Assembly (NCBI RefSeq): GCF_000237925.1
Contig: NC_031501.1
Coordinates: 4,284,166-4,348,165 of the forward strand
Length of the DNA stretch: 64,000 nt
DNA from: Schistosoma mansoni
Lineage: Eukaryota > Platyhelminthes > Trematoda > Strigeidida > Schistosomatidae
Direction: 5' to 3'
Below, piece by piece: positions 21,716 to 32,159 of the stretch. The notes below the pieces were generated by a model. The model was not told the origin of the DNA and did not search any database. It saw only the letters and a program-made list of their open reading frames with translations. Position numbers and translations under genes: made by a program. Every line of letters starts with the position of its first letter. The stretch's first letter is position 1.

Positions 21716-22036
21716 CTGAGTCACGCTGGCAGGTGTAGACTACCTGGTTGGGATTCGCGAGATAATAGCAATCGATGGTTAGAGACTTTGAATGGCACGG
21801 CCCAAAATCGTTTGCATTGGCGAAGGTGCATCCACTCTTCGTGTTCTGCCAAAATCTAATCTGAATTCTTCATGTCTCTATCTTTTTTCCTTTTCCAAAT
21901 TTATTTCACTAGATTATACTCCTTGAATAGCATCTTCAAACCTTAATCTTTCACATAATGCTTATACTCTTACTACTTCTATCACTATGGGATTTGAATC
22001 GACAACTGCATCTCTGTGCTAATGTGGTATGGCAAC

Positions 22037-22740
22037 TCGAACTGATGTACGTACGTACGAAGTTTTACGTTGTGACTGACCAACTGTCTGAAGAAATCTC
22101 GGCACTGATTTATAAGGCTCAATTGGCTTTTATCTACTTGCGTCACTTGTGGCGTGGGTGAGATATCCGTCTGCAAACCAAACAGCAAGTTAACGAAGCA
22201 GCAGTTTGCTCCGTTCTAATTTACGGGTGTGAAACAAGGACATTAAGAATAGAGGATATTCATAGGTAACTAGTATTCGACCATAGGTGACTTCGAGGTA
22301 TTGATGTTGTATTTTAGGACCATTGAGTAGGCAATTTTCTGGGTTGAGAATAGGGCACTGCATTAGTCTATGAAAGCATTGCGATGTTAATCAATATACA
22401 AAAATCATCTAACAACTTTATTTTCATGCTGTATATATACGCTTGAGTTGTTTACTTGTTGTTGGTCGTGCTTCTCGGTGTTGTGGAACATACATTAACC
22501 TCATCTGAACCGGGTCTTTTCCCCCCAGTTAGCAGGGCTGGGACGCATCGGAATAGTTTAGCTTATCTTGTCATTGTGTCGCTGACCCTTCGTTCCATTC
22601 GCCGATTTTAGGCAATCTCTTAATCTCTGGAAACATGGCAGGGATTTGACCCGACAATTTCATCTCTGTGCTAATGGGTTATAACAACTTGAACCGATGG
22701 ACATACGTACGAGATTCTGCGTTGCGACTGACTGATGTGA
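22037..22740 (+). mobile_element. Further RTE-B 3' fragments
   Basis: Bases 22080-22360 correspond to 21255-21520 (a counterpart of the [14 protein letters not shown] region) and are diverged. Bases 22620-22740 are another copy of the RTE-B 3' tail (GATTTGACCCGACAATTTCA and the ACATACGTACGA stretch), also seen at 22000-22060 and 50770-50850. These are tandem remnants behind the main copy. Confidence 0.6.
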
Positions 22741-23219
22741 AATGTGGTGACTTGTACTGATTGACACGTACCAAGTCGTAAGTTAATGATGACTGACTTA
22801 CTTAGTCGGACGACTCAATCAGGACTTCCAGCCGATATTCGTATGCTTGAACCCTACGTTACATCAATTTAAGGAAACTGATATCTTTCACTCACGTTAA
22901 GTGTGACTCAGAGCCGTGTTTATGAATTGGCACTTTGTCACTGAGTCGCATCTACAATAATATTTTGATTATACGCCAGTGAGAATGATGCGACTTAATC
23001 TAGATCAGTGTTCAGTTATTTGTTCATTTCAAGGTACACAGGACACTTAGTACTTGAATCAAATAAGAACAAAATTTATATTATGTTTGTATTTGGTATT
23101 TGTAAGGATGTGTTTGCATCAGTGAGGGTGTTAATTGGTTTTTATCCAATAAAACTGTTTTTCATTATCATGGTACGGTAACCAAGACTGATAAACAGAA
23201 CTCTTTCTTTACTTGCAGA
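22741..23219 (+). other. Upstream region of SEC62
   Basis: No repeat or coding sequence recognised. It should hold the SEC62 promoter or 5' untranslated exon(s), but I could not point to a specific element. Confidence 0.4.
23205..23219 (+). promoter_or_regulatory. 3' splice or trans-splice acceptor ahead of the SEC62 start
   Basis: TTTCTTTACTTGCAG ends at 23219, a strong pyrimidine tract plus CAG, only 13 bases before the ATG at 23233. It is either the end of a 5' UTR intron or a spliced-leader acceptor, as used by many schistosome mRNAs. Confidence 0.55.
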
Positions 23220-23232
23220 TTGTATTTTGAAT

Positions 23233-25955
23233 ATGTCTGAAAAGAAACGAAAGCAGCGATTAGCTGGTGTTAAACTCGATGAAAACCCACTGAAGCCTAC
23301 ACTAGAAGAAATCGATGTTGCGAATTACTTACATAAAAAGCTACCATCTAAAGAAGGGCGTCTCTCGGGAATGATTGTTCGCATATTCGTAGCAATGGAA
23401 GCCGTAGAGTTACTGATGAATTCCCATTGGGCTAGATCAAATGACGATGCGAAACCAACTCTTTTTACAAGTCAAACTACAGCAGTTAATTTCATGACAA
23501 CTTTGTTTCAGAAGCAAATGTTTCAGCGGTATCTAAACACGTGAATTTCTCATAGTCTTTATTTTAGTGCAGTTCGTGTCAAGAAAAAGCCCACCAAACA
23601 CCGAGAAGATGCGAAATCATTGAAGCCTAAGCTGAAAAAACTTACTGATGGAAAGATTGTCTCCAGTAAAAATGTTGTCGATGCGACTTCAGATGAAAAT
23701 GTAGGTACCTGGATTTACTTAAAATTTCCTTATGTAGTTCATAGCCGGTTACAGTGGTGGGAATACATCCATTTATCGTGTGTCTTTTTTCCATTTTAAA
23801 GGTCGTGTTATTCTAAAACCCTTATTTCCAATCCTTGTTTTATCCACTAACTAGTGTTATCATCATCTTTCCGCTTGTCAATTTCTCTTGGTACATATAT
23901 GAACTTTAGTGATGCGAACCGGCACATATTTCAGATGAGTCCTAGGCTTTATATCCAACTATCTGTTATTGAAATAAGTCATCACGGCATCATCACCACG
24001 TACACAAACTCTACATTTCCTTTTATCAAATAAATTCTATATTAGCTATGCTGGCGTGTTGTAACCTTTCGTGGTCATATCTTATAAGTTGTTTTTGATT
24101 GCATATAGGAGTGCATTAACCAGGAATATAGTTCCTTATTTGTTCAAATACCTGTTGCTACTTATATCACTGGAAAGTGAACAATACTGACTACGTTCTA
24201 CTATAGCATTTGAGACAGAAGTACAATTGTTCAAATTGCCACACTTTCCGCAAATTGTATCCGAAGGGAGAATCAATGAAAACAGATAGTTTGTACGGAA
24301 GATAAAAGTATATCGAGTGCAGTTATGCCCATTTATAGATAATCAAGAAATGCATCTACGCCATTTTGGCAAATTTCAAAATAATTCGTATTAAGTGTCT
24401 ACTTCTTAACTTTGTTTACTTCATGAATCTCAAGTAAGTGGGTAAGACAAAGACAATAAAAGTTCTGAAATGATATAAATTTATTGAGTTTAAGGTTGTT
24501 TATGTGTATGATAGTCGCTGACTGAAGATTTCTTGAACGGAAATAATTTATGTAAATTGCAACCACTTTATCTAGATTTATAAACTGTAAAATTCTACGG
24601 AAGAATACAACAACCCAGCTACCAAACTGTCCGTGAATTAATGTGGTGCTTTGATCTTGTTATCATGGTATTTCCATTTTACACTTGCCCCCAATTAACA
24701 CAGCGAGTTAAGCCAAACAGTTACTAAGCGTACATTAATTTAAGGATGGCTCGTTGACAAACTCAAGAAGCCCAGAAAGAGCCGAAGACATTCCATCCAA
24801 TCACCACTAGGGGAACATTCTAGAATGTCGACGTGTAGCTTCCCTATTGGACGAATAAGAAGGACCCCTTATGTGCCTATTGGTTGTCCGAAATGATTTA
24901 CTTTCAGCCAGAAAACTATAAATACATGAGATTTTTGTACTACATTTGACACTGTTTGGGGAATAAAATTCCCACTTACTAGTCTTCTGTCTTCTCTCTT
25001 GCGACGTTGCGGGTTCGATCGTTCAAGTAGTCTAGTAGTACGCGGCATAGCAAGAATCAAAGCTCTAGATATAACAATTAACATGTACAATACACTATTA
25101 AATGCAAGCACACAATCTCAGTTCATTTATCTAGTATTTTGTGCATTAAAAGTTTGCGTTTTCAGGATGTTTGATGACACAAAGTGATTAAATTACTATT
25201 CAAAATCTCACATGCTATTGTCAAATAAAGTATCCTTTTTGTTTCCCTTTCAATAATAGTTGAGTTCTCAAGATCCTGATTCTAAATCACCCAAATTTGG
25301 CATTTTATCATCTATCTCCTCCAGTATTAACGAATTCACAATGAAATCTCCCAATAAGAAACCCATGCGACTAGAAATCGTCGACGAACAAAAATTTGTA
25401 CTGGATGATCCACACACATTTTATGTTTGGATCTACGAACCACCACCGGGACTTTTTACATGGTTGGCTGGTGCAGCTTTAATTATTGGTATTATACTAT
25501 GCTGTTTATTTCCTATCTGGCCATCAGAATTACGCCAATGTGCATATTATTTGACTATAACTGCTTCAGGACTTCTAGGTCTTTTACTTTTCGTAGGATT
25601 ATTGCGTTTCTGTTTTTATTTGCTTGTCTGGTTATCTACTTTAGGCCAATACAGTTTTTGGATATTTCCTAATTATTTTGAAGATTGTGGTTTCTTTGAG
25701 TCATTTCGTCCATTGTATTCACTTAAACATGCATGTGATGTTCTAGCACCATCTAACAAGAGAAGCAAATCGAAAGTAAAGTCAACTAGTGATGTTTCCA
25801 CTATTGATTTCGCCACGAGTAGTAGCAATACTAGTACTGCTACTGGTAGTGATGCTAATATTGTCCAATTATTATGTACAAAAACCACAACAAAACCACC
25901 TGAAGAGGTCAAAGTGAAAAATGTATTAAAGAGAGATATAATAATCAATGAATAA
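23233..25955 (+). CDS. SEC62: Translocation protein SEC62 (three coding exons)
   Basis: SEC62 works with the Sec61 channel and Sec63 in the ER membrane in post-translational import of short or poorly hydrophobic secretory proteins. Coding exons: 23233-23528, 23568-23700 and 25260-25955, giving about 374 aa (human protein 399). Introns are 39 nt (23529-23567, GT-AG, between the first two bases and the last base of the codon for Arg in FQR|AVRV) and 1559 nt (23701-25259, phase 0). The N-terminal region has VANYLHKKLPSKEGRLSGM and AMEAVELLMNSHWA, matching the conserved cytosolic domain; a basic linker follows; then two membrane segments (LFTWLAGAALIIGIILCCLF and YLTITASGLLGLLLFVGLLR) around FPIWPSELR, and WIFPNYFEDCGFFESFRPLY, a SEC62 hallmark. 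The tail is Ser/Thr-rich and ends KRDIIINE. The ATG at 23233 gives the best start. A 5' noncoding exon may exist. Confidence 0.93.
24642..25076 (+). mobile_element. Solo LTR in SEC62 intron 2
   Basis: A 435 bp block starts TGTGG and ends ATAACA, flanked by the five-base target duplication ATTAA (24637-24641 and 25077-25081). It contains a TATA box (TATAAAT at 24917) and, about 40 bp further, a polyadenylation signal (AATAAA at 24962), the usual LTR order in the plus direction. No internal element sequence is attached. It lies in the same direction as SEC62. Confidence 0.65.
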
Positions 25956-26189
25956 TTATATTCCTATTTACCCCATTCTTTATTTCCTTATTTTTCCTTT
26001 CAATGTTATGGTAACTGTATTGCTTACTGCAACATTATTCATCTTTATTTATTACCCATATATTTACTTCATATTTCAGCTGAATAGATGTTTTTTGTAA
26101 CAAAGTTTTCAGAATTACATGATACGTGTGCTGAAAATGAGTATTTTGTCCCTTTTATGCGAATTGTTTAATATTATAGTTTAACATCG

Positions 26190-26195
26190 AATAAA
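26190..26195 (+). terminator. Probable polyadenylation signal of SEC62
   Basis: AATAAA 235 bases after the stop codon, in AT-rich sequence. It gives a 3' UTR of about 260 nt. Confidence 0.6.
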
Positions 26196-26696
26196 TGATG
26201 GTTAAATGATAAAAATTTTCACTTTTTTGAGTCAGTTTATCAATTAGTTTCATAAAATTCATTTTTTCCCACCGTCGAATTTGATTTAAGCATGAAAAAA
26301 TAACAGGCATTCATTTATTAATGATTTTCTTTGTCTGCTTACACCATGGAAATAATAGTTACAACTATTTAAAACCAATGCACCTACTTCATATCATACT
26401 AACGAAGATCCATACAATAATGACACTATGTATGGAAGAAATATATGATGTTAAAGTTCATTTTGTTTATTTATTTAAACATACATATTGGTACAAGGGG
26501 GCACCAGATACATATGCGCCACACAAAATAATGAGGATAGGAGGAGAAAGAGGGAAGATGCGTATACATAAAGGAAGAAAAAAAGATGAAAATAAGAGAA
26601 GAGTAACGATGGGGGAACTGAAATATACAACCGGAAGACTCTTTCAGTTAAGAAAGTTAGAACCACTCTTTGTAAAGAAAGTAAAAGAAGGTTACA

Positions 26697-28550
26697 TCAC
26701 GATCGCCACTGGCTTCTATTCTGAGCCATATCTGATAACGTCTCCAGCCACTGTGTTGCACCATCTCTCGGACCCCAGCCAGGGAGTCGTGAAGGGCCAA
26801 CAGAAGCCAGCCCTTTGCAGTTCTTTTTCATGCCACGACACCATGTCATACACTGACCTCCTCTCCGCTTTTTCCGACCAGTCCCAGCGTCGGCAAATAA
26901 TGCACGACGTGGAAGTCTCTGGGACGACATTCGTAGAACATGTCCAAGCCACCGAAGTCGATGTTTCAAGATGGTGACACCAATCGAATTATCGTCTCTG
27001 CGCCCGAACACACAATGCCGAACCTCTGCATTACTAACATGGTGTTGCCACTGGATGTCAGCAATCCTTCGGAGACAACGACGATCGAACACAGAGAGTC
27101 GTTTAACATCCTCAACTCGAAGAGGCCAGGTTTCACAAGCATAGAGCAAAACTGCTCTCACCGACGCGTTGTAGATCCGACCTTTTACAGCCAGACTAAC
27201 ATCACGAAGGCGCCAAAGATGGCCCAGATTGGCATAAGCCGCTCTGGCTTTCGTTATATGTGCATCGATCTCATCACTCACGCCACCACCAGCACTTATT
27301 TAGCTACCTAGATACACGAACTTCTCAACTACTTCAGTCTGCTCACCATCCAGGGTGAGTACAGGATTAGAATCCTGCCAGTCTTGTAGGAGTACTTTGC
27401 ACTTGGAGGGTGCAAAGCACATGCCGTACCTGTGGACACTGATTGCCAACTGATTAAGTGCAGGTTGCGTGCCTTGGGCATTATCGCACAGTAAGACAAT
27501 ATCATCCGCATGCTCAAGGTCGAGAAGTCTTTCTCCAGGCAGCAGATCCACACCGCCATTACTTACATCCATCAGAGCTGTTTCCAGAATGTCGTCGATG
27601 GCAAAGTTGAAGAGGAATGATGAGATTGGGCAACCCTGCCTAACCCCACTGCTTGAATGGAACAAGGGAGAAAGGTGGTTGTATGCCCTCACTCTGCCTG
27701 AGGTGTTTGTATACGGGGCCTTTAAGATGTTAATGAACTTCTCAGGCACACCCTTCTTCAATAGACAATCCCAGAGAACAGTCCTGTCCAACGAATCGAA
27801 GGCAGCCCTGACATCAAGAAACACTACGATTGTTGGCCTGCGATAAGTATGGCGGTGCTCTAACATTTGGCGGAGGGTGGAGATATGATCAATGCATCCT
27901 CGACCAGAACGAAAACCAGCCTGCTCCTCGCGAGTCAATCGTTCTCGGGTTTTAAACAACCTACGAAGAATGACAGAAGCCAATAGTTTGGACGCAATCG
28001 GAAGTAGACTTATCCCCCGATAGTTGTTACAGGAACAACGTGAACCCTTTTTAAAGATAGGGACGACTATCGACTCATTCCATGATGTTGGAACACTTTC
28101 TAGCTGCCAGACCTTTGTAAACAACACAGTCAGTTCCTTAGCCAGAAAGTCACCACCATCTTTAAAAAGAGCCGGAGGTAAGTCATCTGGGCCCTGTGAT
28201 TTGTAGCGTTTCAAGAGTTGGAGTTCCTTGCGGACTTCCGCCTCGTTTGGTGGATCAGTCGTCACCAGCCATGGGGGGCAGGACAAACTGGTTAATGTTG
28301 CCGGAGCAGCAGGCCAGTTGAACTGCCCTTCAAAAAATTCCGCCCATCGTCCAAGACGTCGAGAGATGTTAGTGATTGGCATCCGGGTCTCGGATAGACA
28401 ACAAACATCAACATTAAGACTTTCTAAAGACATAGCCAGCCCTATCTGTTGTCCGATCTGCATTAGTGTGCGAACGTTGAAGGAAGCCAGCTTGAACGGC
28501 GTACGTGGTTTCAGAAAGACTGCTTCAGTATTCGTAATCGGTGGAAGCAT
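26697..28550 (-). pseudogene. RTE-B RT polyprotein lacking most of the endonuclease
   Basis: A 416-codon minus-strand frame (28550-27300) begins FKLASFNVRTLMQIGQQIGL and VDVCCLSETRM, then jumps in frame to the linker (RRLGRWAEFFEGQFNWPA), so nearly all the endonuclease is gone. RT motifs follow: [75 protein letters not shown] and HADDIVLL (A in motif C preceded by H rather than Y). A single TAA near 27300, after FVYLGS, separates it from a 194-codon C-terminal frame (27281-26697) with [20 protein letters not shown]. Only this one stop interrupts about 610 codons. Confidence 0.8.
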
Positions 28551-28679
28551 TCACTTTCAACCAGACAGTGACTGGAGATCGTTTAGATAGGACAGAGTTT
28601 CCACCATGGGCGAGCTACTGCATAAGTTGGAAAGGAAGGATACACAATTTGGGAATAAAGGGAGTGAAAAAGCGACGTA

Positions 28680-28731
28680 GTAAATAATAGTAATAATAAT
28701 AATAATAATAAAAATGGTAATAATAATAATG
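28680..28731. repeat. (TAA)n microsatellite
   Basis: Imperfect TAA/AAT trinucleotide tract in the leader region of the RTE-B copy. Confidence 0.85.
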
Positions 28732-29459
28732 TAAATTGTCTTTCTTCTATTAGGAACGAGAGCAGTGTAGTTAGTGTAGTGCGTCATTTCATGTCATTTG
28801 TGTGTGGGCTGTGATACTGCCCGGGTGCCCAAACCGAAGCACGTGGTTTTCTTAGGGGGCCACACCCCGAGCCTTTGACCTAAAGGTCTGATCCACAAGT
28901 CAGTGGAGCAACGTAAGGAGATGCAGTCACGTGGTAGCCGGTGAAAAGCCATTGGTTCATACGCTATTTGTTCTCTCAGGATCCTGGAGTCCATGTGCAC
29001 CATTGGTTTGGAATCAGGGTTTTCCAACTCCCCAAGGTGGACTTTCCGTGTCCACCAACCCGGTTAAAGAGCCGGACATTCGCTTTTCATCCTCTCAATT
29101 TCGTAAACAACAGTAGTGCCACGAGAAGGTAGTGAGTAGGACTTCCCTGATACGCGTGGTCATGTGAGAGCGTTTCGAGAGGGAGAGCGGACTCTTCCCA
29201 CTCTCGGCCGAACCAGGGCATTTGGGGGCGGATCGTGTAAACCGCGCCTTGCCTCTCCGTGATAATGTACGCTCCTTCACACTTCGGGGTCAGCTTCCAT
29301 GATCCTAACCCCCCTACTACGATGTGTTTCCATTCTCTACACTTTACCTGGTCCCCGACTGCAAAAGGTTTCCACTTCTTTTTCTGCTGTATTCATCTCG
29401 TAGAACCATTCTTTTTATAATCCTATTTCTATCTAGTTTCTTTTATAGAGTCGAACTGT

Positions 29460-29771
29460 TTTTGCATATTGGTGTTTGCTGATGATAGCTATTTCACATA
29501 TACTTTGTGCCTCAACATACAAAAAGGAAAAAGCAAGATCCTCGAATACATCACGGAGAACGCCAAGCAAATCACACATGGTGAGGAAATTCTGGAAGAT
29601 GTGGAAACATTCACGTACCTGGGAAGCATCATTGATCAACAAAGAGAATCTGATGCAGATGTAAAGGCGAGGATTGGCAAAGCAAGGACCACATTCTTAC
29701 AATTAAATAACATGTTTTTTAAATTGCTCTTGCAGAGATTTTATTCCGTCAGTATTATTGAGGATCATTGA
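29460..29771 (+). mobile_element. RTE-A reverse transcriptase fragment
   Basis: The frame reads VFADDSYF, the catalytic FADD motif followed at once by LNIQKGKSKILEYITENAKQ and VETFTYLGSIIDQQRESDAD, the segment after motif C in RTE proteins. A short internal deletion joins FADD to LNIQKGK compared with the copy at 35095-35906. Confidence 0.7.
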
Positions 29772-29950
29772 AATGTTGTTACATATTTGTCTATTGAGTG
29801 CACATAATGGTAGCATTAAATTCGTATCCGTATTATCGTTATCATTCGGCTCATGTTATTACCATTGATCATAATAGTGTAGTACAGTTGTAGATCAGTG
29901 GTTAAGGCGTCCGATTTCAGCTTCACTTTCGGTTTGAACGACCTAGTGGT
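29509..29950 (+). repeat. 442 bp direct repeat, left copy (right copy 35644-36085)
   Basis: The two copies are collinear with a constant offset of 6135 and no difference seen. Each contains the RTE-A segment from LNIQKGK, its AT-rich 3' flank, and a tRNA-like stretch of 69 bp at the end. Confidence 0.85.
29882..29950 (+). other. tRNA-like Pol III promoter sequence
   Basis: An A-box-like TAGATCAGTGGTTAAGGCG (29891) and a B-box-like GGTTTGAACGACC (29932) lie about 40 bp apart as in tRNA genes and tRNA-derived SINEs. No convincing cloverleaf, so it is tRNA-related but not a tRNA gene. Copies are at 34362-34430 (minus strand) and 36017-36085; the last is followed directly by a run of T, a Pol III stop. 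Confidence 0.5.
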
Positions 29951-30863
29951 ATCGATAGCCCTTATACCAGTAATGTGTTCGGAAGCCAACTACGCCAGTT
30001 CATATTAAATCGAATTCGAATTAAATAAATAAGATAAATACAATGGAGTAACAATTTGTTGGGGCCAATCCTTCAACTAATCTAACTTATTTTTTCTGAA
30101 AGTCACTAAATAATGTCCGATGCAATAATACTTCTGAATAATAATATTAATAAAACCAGTACAAGAGTTTTCAAAATTTGTTCAGAACACTGTTGAGAGT
30201 TTTAAAATCAGTGTTAAATGATTCTTCATGAATATGCACTTGTCGATTTCATACTATGGGTGCTCTCGAATAGTGAGCCAACAATATTTATGGATTTATA
30301 TCTCAACTACTGAATTATGCACTAGGATATGGTTCATCTGAATGACATGACAAGGTTGTGTCGATATGAGTTAAACTGGAATGAGAAGATAACTTGATCT
30401 TTCAGTTTTAAGAATAATATCATCATCTATTATCATGCAACAAACGTTGCAAAACAAAGGTTTTGTTTAAGTTATATTTGTATTGTATTGTTATTACACT
30501 TATATTTATGCTGATTAATACCGTGATTTTCACATTGAATATATCTATTGCAGATGTCATTCTTTTTAGAACTAACTGTCAATTAATGGACATAACCTTA
30601 TTTGGATTAGCACTACTAAGACTAGGATCAAATGAACCATAGAAAACTAGGAGACATTAGACAGTTAATTCCTTCTAGTATAAGCAATCTCAGTGGTCCA
30701 TATTTACTCTCACACACAGTATAAAGAAATAACGTCACAACAGACTAAACTATTCGATTTGGACGGCTATTAAGGAAGTGATTACTGTGTTAAACAACTT
30801 TCACAATGGACTAAGATCAGCTGTAGAAATATGGGGGAGGAATATATATACTTAGTAATTATT
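29882..30863 (+). repeat. Left arm of a 982 bp inverted repeat
   Basis: Reverse complement of 33449-34430, equal in length and nearly identical (about two mismatches seen in the parts compared). The outermost 69 bp is tRNA-like. Apart from that I see no gene in the arm. Confidence 0.9.
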
Positions 30864-31839
30864 CTTTATAAAGAAAACACGTTATCTTTATCATTAGTTA
30901 TTTTCTTGAGATGATAGTAAATCTAAGTAATTGTCAAGAGCTAATTATTTCATCACGGGATCTAATGTTGTTGGCTGATAGATTCCACGTCCGAAACCGT
31001 ATAAACCAATAAGTCAACTTAACTTTTAAGGGTCTAGCTAACTTACAGAAGTGTTTTTGTTTTCCAGTAGTTGTTGGTTTCTTAAGAATGCTTGATCGTC
31101 CTGTCCTTTTTTAATAAGAAAAAAATGTCAAGTTTCAAGTAACATTTATCATAATGTCGTGTAGGAAGTTTTGTCTTTAATTACATGAGGCCTAGCACAA
31201 TAATATGGACTACTTTAGCATAACTGGGAGCATAGAAATAATCCCAGATGTATCATAATGTTATATACGTAAGGATACTGATTACAACGCTAGGGTTTCT
31301 TGTTATAACAGTCCTTTCACTTTTTACACGTATGTGGGACGCTAATTTACCTTAGACGAATATCTACACTAGATTTCACACCCAGTGTCTATTCTACAGG
31401 ACTTCAACACAACTCAGATCAAGAACACGAGATTAGCCTGACTATAACGTCAATATATATCCACACCAAAATCCGACACAAGGAACAGTTGATCAATAAA
31501 ACAGTCTAGATAAGGGAATACATAACACATATAACACCTGTCATTCTATCTAATGTCTGACTCATCGAGACAACCAATCATTGTCATTCTCGCCCACACA
31601 TCACATAAAAGTAGGGATACAATGTAAACCTGGTCAGTTGAAGTGTAGTTTGCTGATATGCATATCAAGATATGAGACTAAATAAAATATTGCAGATGTA
31701 GATATCTGTTATACGCAGGTGGAGACATTCTAAAACGGATTGCATTAAATGCTCAAAGGGTTAGGGACAAATGGCTGCGTAGTGAAAAAAATACTGGTGA
31801 TAAATAAGAATGAAATATAGTTTATCAAACACAGTTAAT
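30864..31839. other. Spacer of the inverted repeat, no gene recognised
   Basis: AT-rich, short frames only. Confidence 0.4.
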
Positions 31840-32150
31840 TAAGTCTAAGTCGGTACACGATCGATCCTTATGGAATCCAGTGTATTGGTCTTGAAGTTTG
31901 GTGTCTACTGAATTCCTCATTCAGTTCAACAACGCTGTTGAAGACGTTTCCTGGTACTGATAGTAGTGTGATGCCTCTGTAGTTCTCACACTTTTCTGAG
32001 CTTTCCTTTCTTTAGTATCTTGATAAGGTATTTTTTCCAGTCTGTTGGCACTTGTTCATCTTCCCAAATAAAATGTTCCCCAGAGTGTACAGGACTCCTG
32101 AGCTTTTTTCGAGGAGTTTTCTGGGTCTCCCTAATAGACAACTTATTGTA
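31840..32150 (-). mobile_element. RTE-A reverse transcriptase fragment
   Basis: The minus strand gives KCENYRGITLLSVPGNVFNS (near 31990-31930), the RT motif around NYRGI found in RTE proteins, with frame breaks upstream. It is a short, old piece in the centre of the inverted repeat. Confidence 0.6.
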
Positions 32151-32159
32151 TTCCATCTC

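Larger units (their letters stand above)
18186..22036 (+). mobile_element. RTE-B copy, nearly complete but dead
   Basis: Leader (18186-18885), endonuclease (18890-19980), RT (20072-21240), C-terminal region (21302-21715) and 3' tail ending near 22036 are present in order. The [10 protein letters not shown] motif in the C-terminal part is typical of the RTE clade. Bases 19635-22036 recur at 46105-48506 with the same breaks. Family B is distinct from RTE-A in leader and protein; exact family name not verified. Confidence 0.8.
26531..28790 (-). mobile_element. RTE-B-related LINE inserted in R1, endonuclease missing
   Basis: On the minus strand the leader and start of the endonuclease (28790-28430) run straight into the RT region, and the 3' end is a pyrimidine-rich tail near 26700-26531. 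The encoded protein is about 55 percent like the 18186-22036 copy in the RT region by eye, so it is a sister subfamily. Its coding region is unusually well preserved. Confidence 0.75.
26462..29217 (+). repeat. R1 repeat, copy b, split by an RTE-B element
   Basis: The first about 70 bases of R1 (26462-26530, ATTGGTACAAGGGGGCACCA) and the remainder (28791-29217, GTGTGGGCTGTGATACTGCC onward) are separated by an RTE-B copy in the opposite direction. Copies a and e have the two parts contiguous. Confidence 0.7.

Noticed and set aside
25673-25948. 91-codon minus-strand frame
   Set aside because: Exact antisense of the SEC62 last exon.
26321-26977. 218-codon plus-strand open frame
   Set aside because: It runs across the R1 start and then antisense through the RTE-B C-terminal region; chance frame.
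29882-29950. Functional tRNA gene
   Set aside because: Box-like motifs exist, but there is no acceptor stem or readable anticodon arm.
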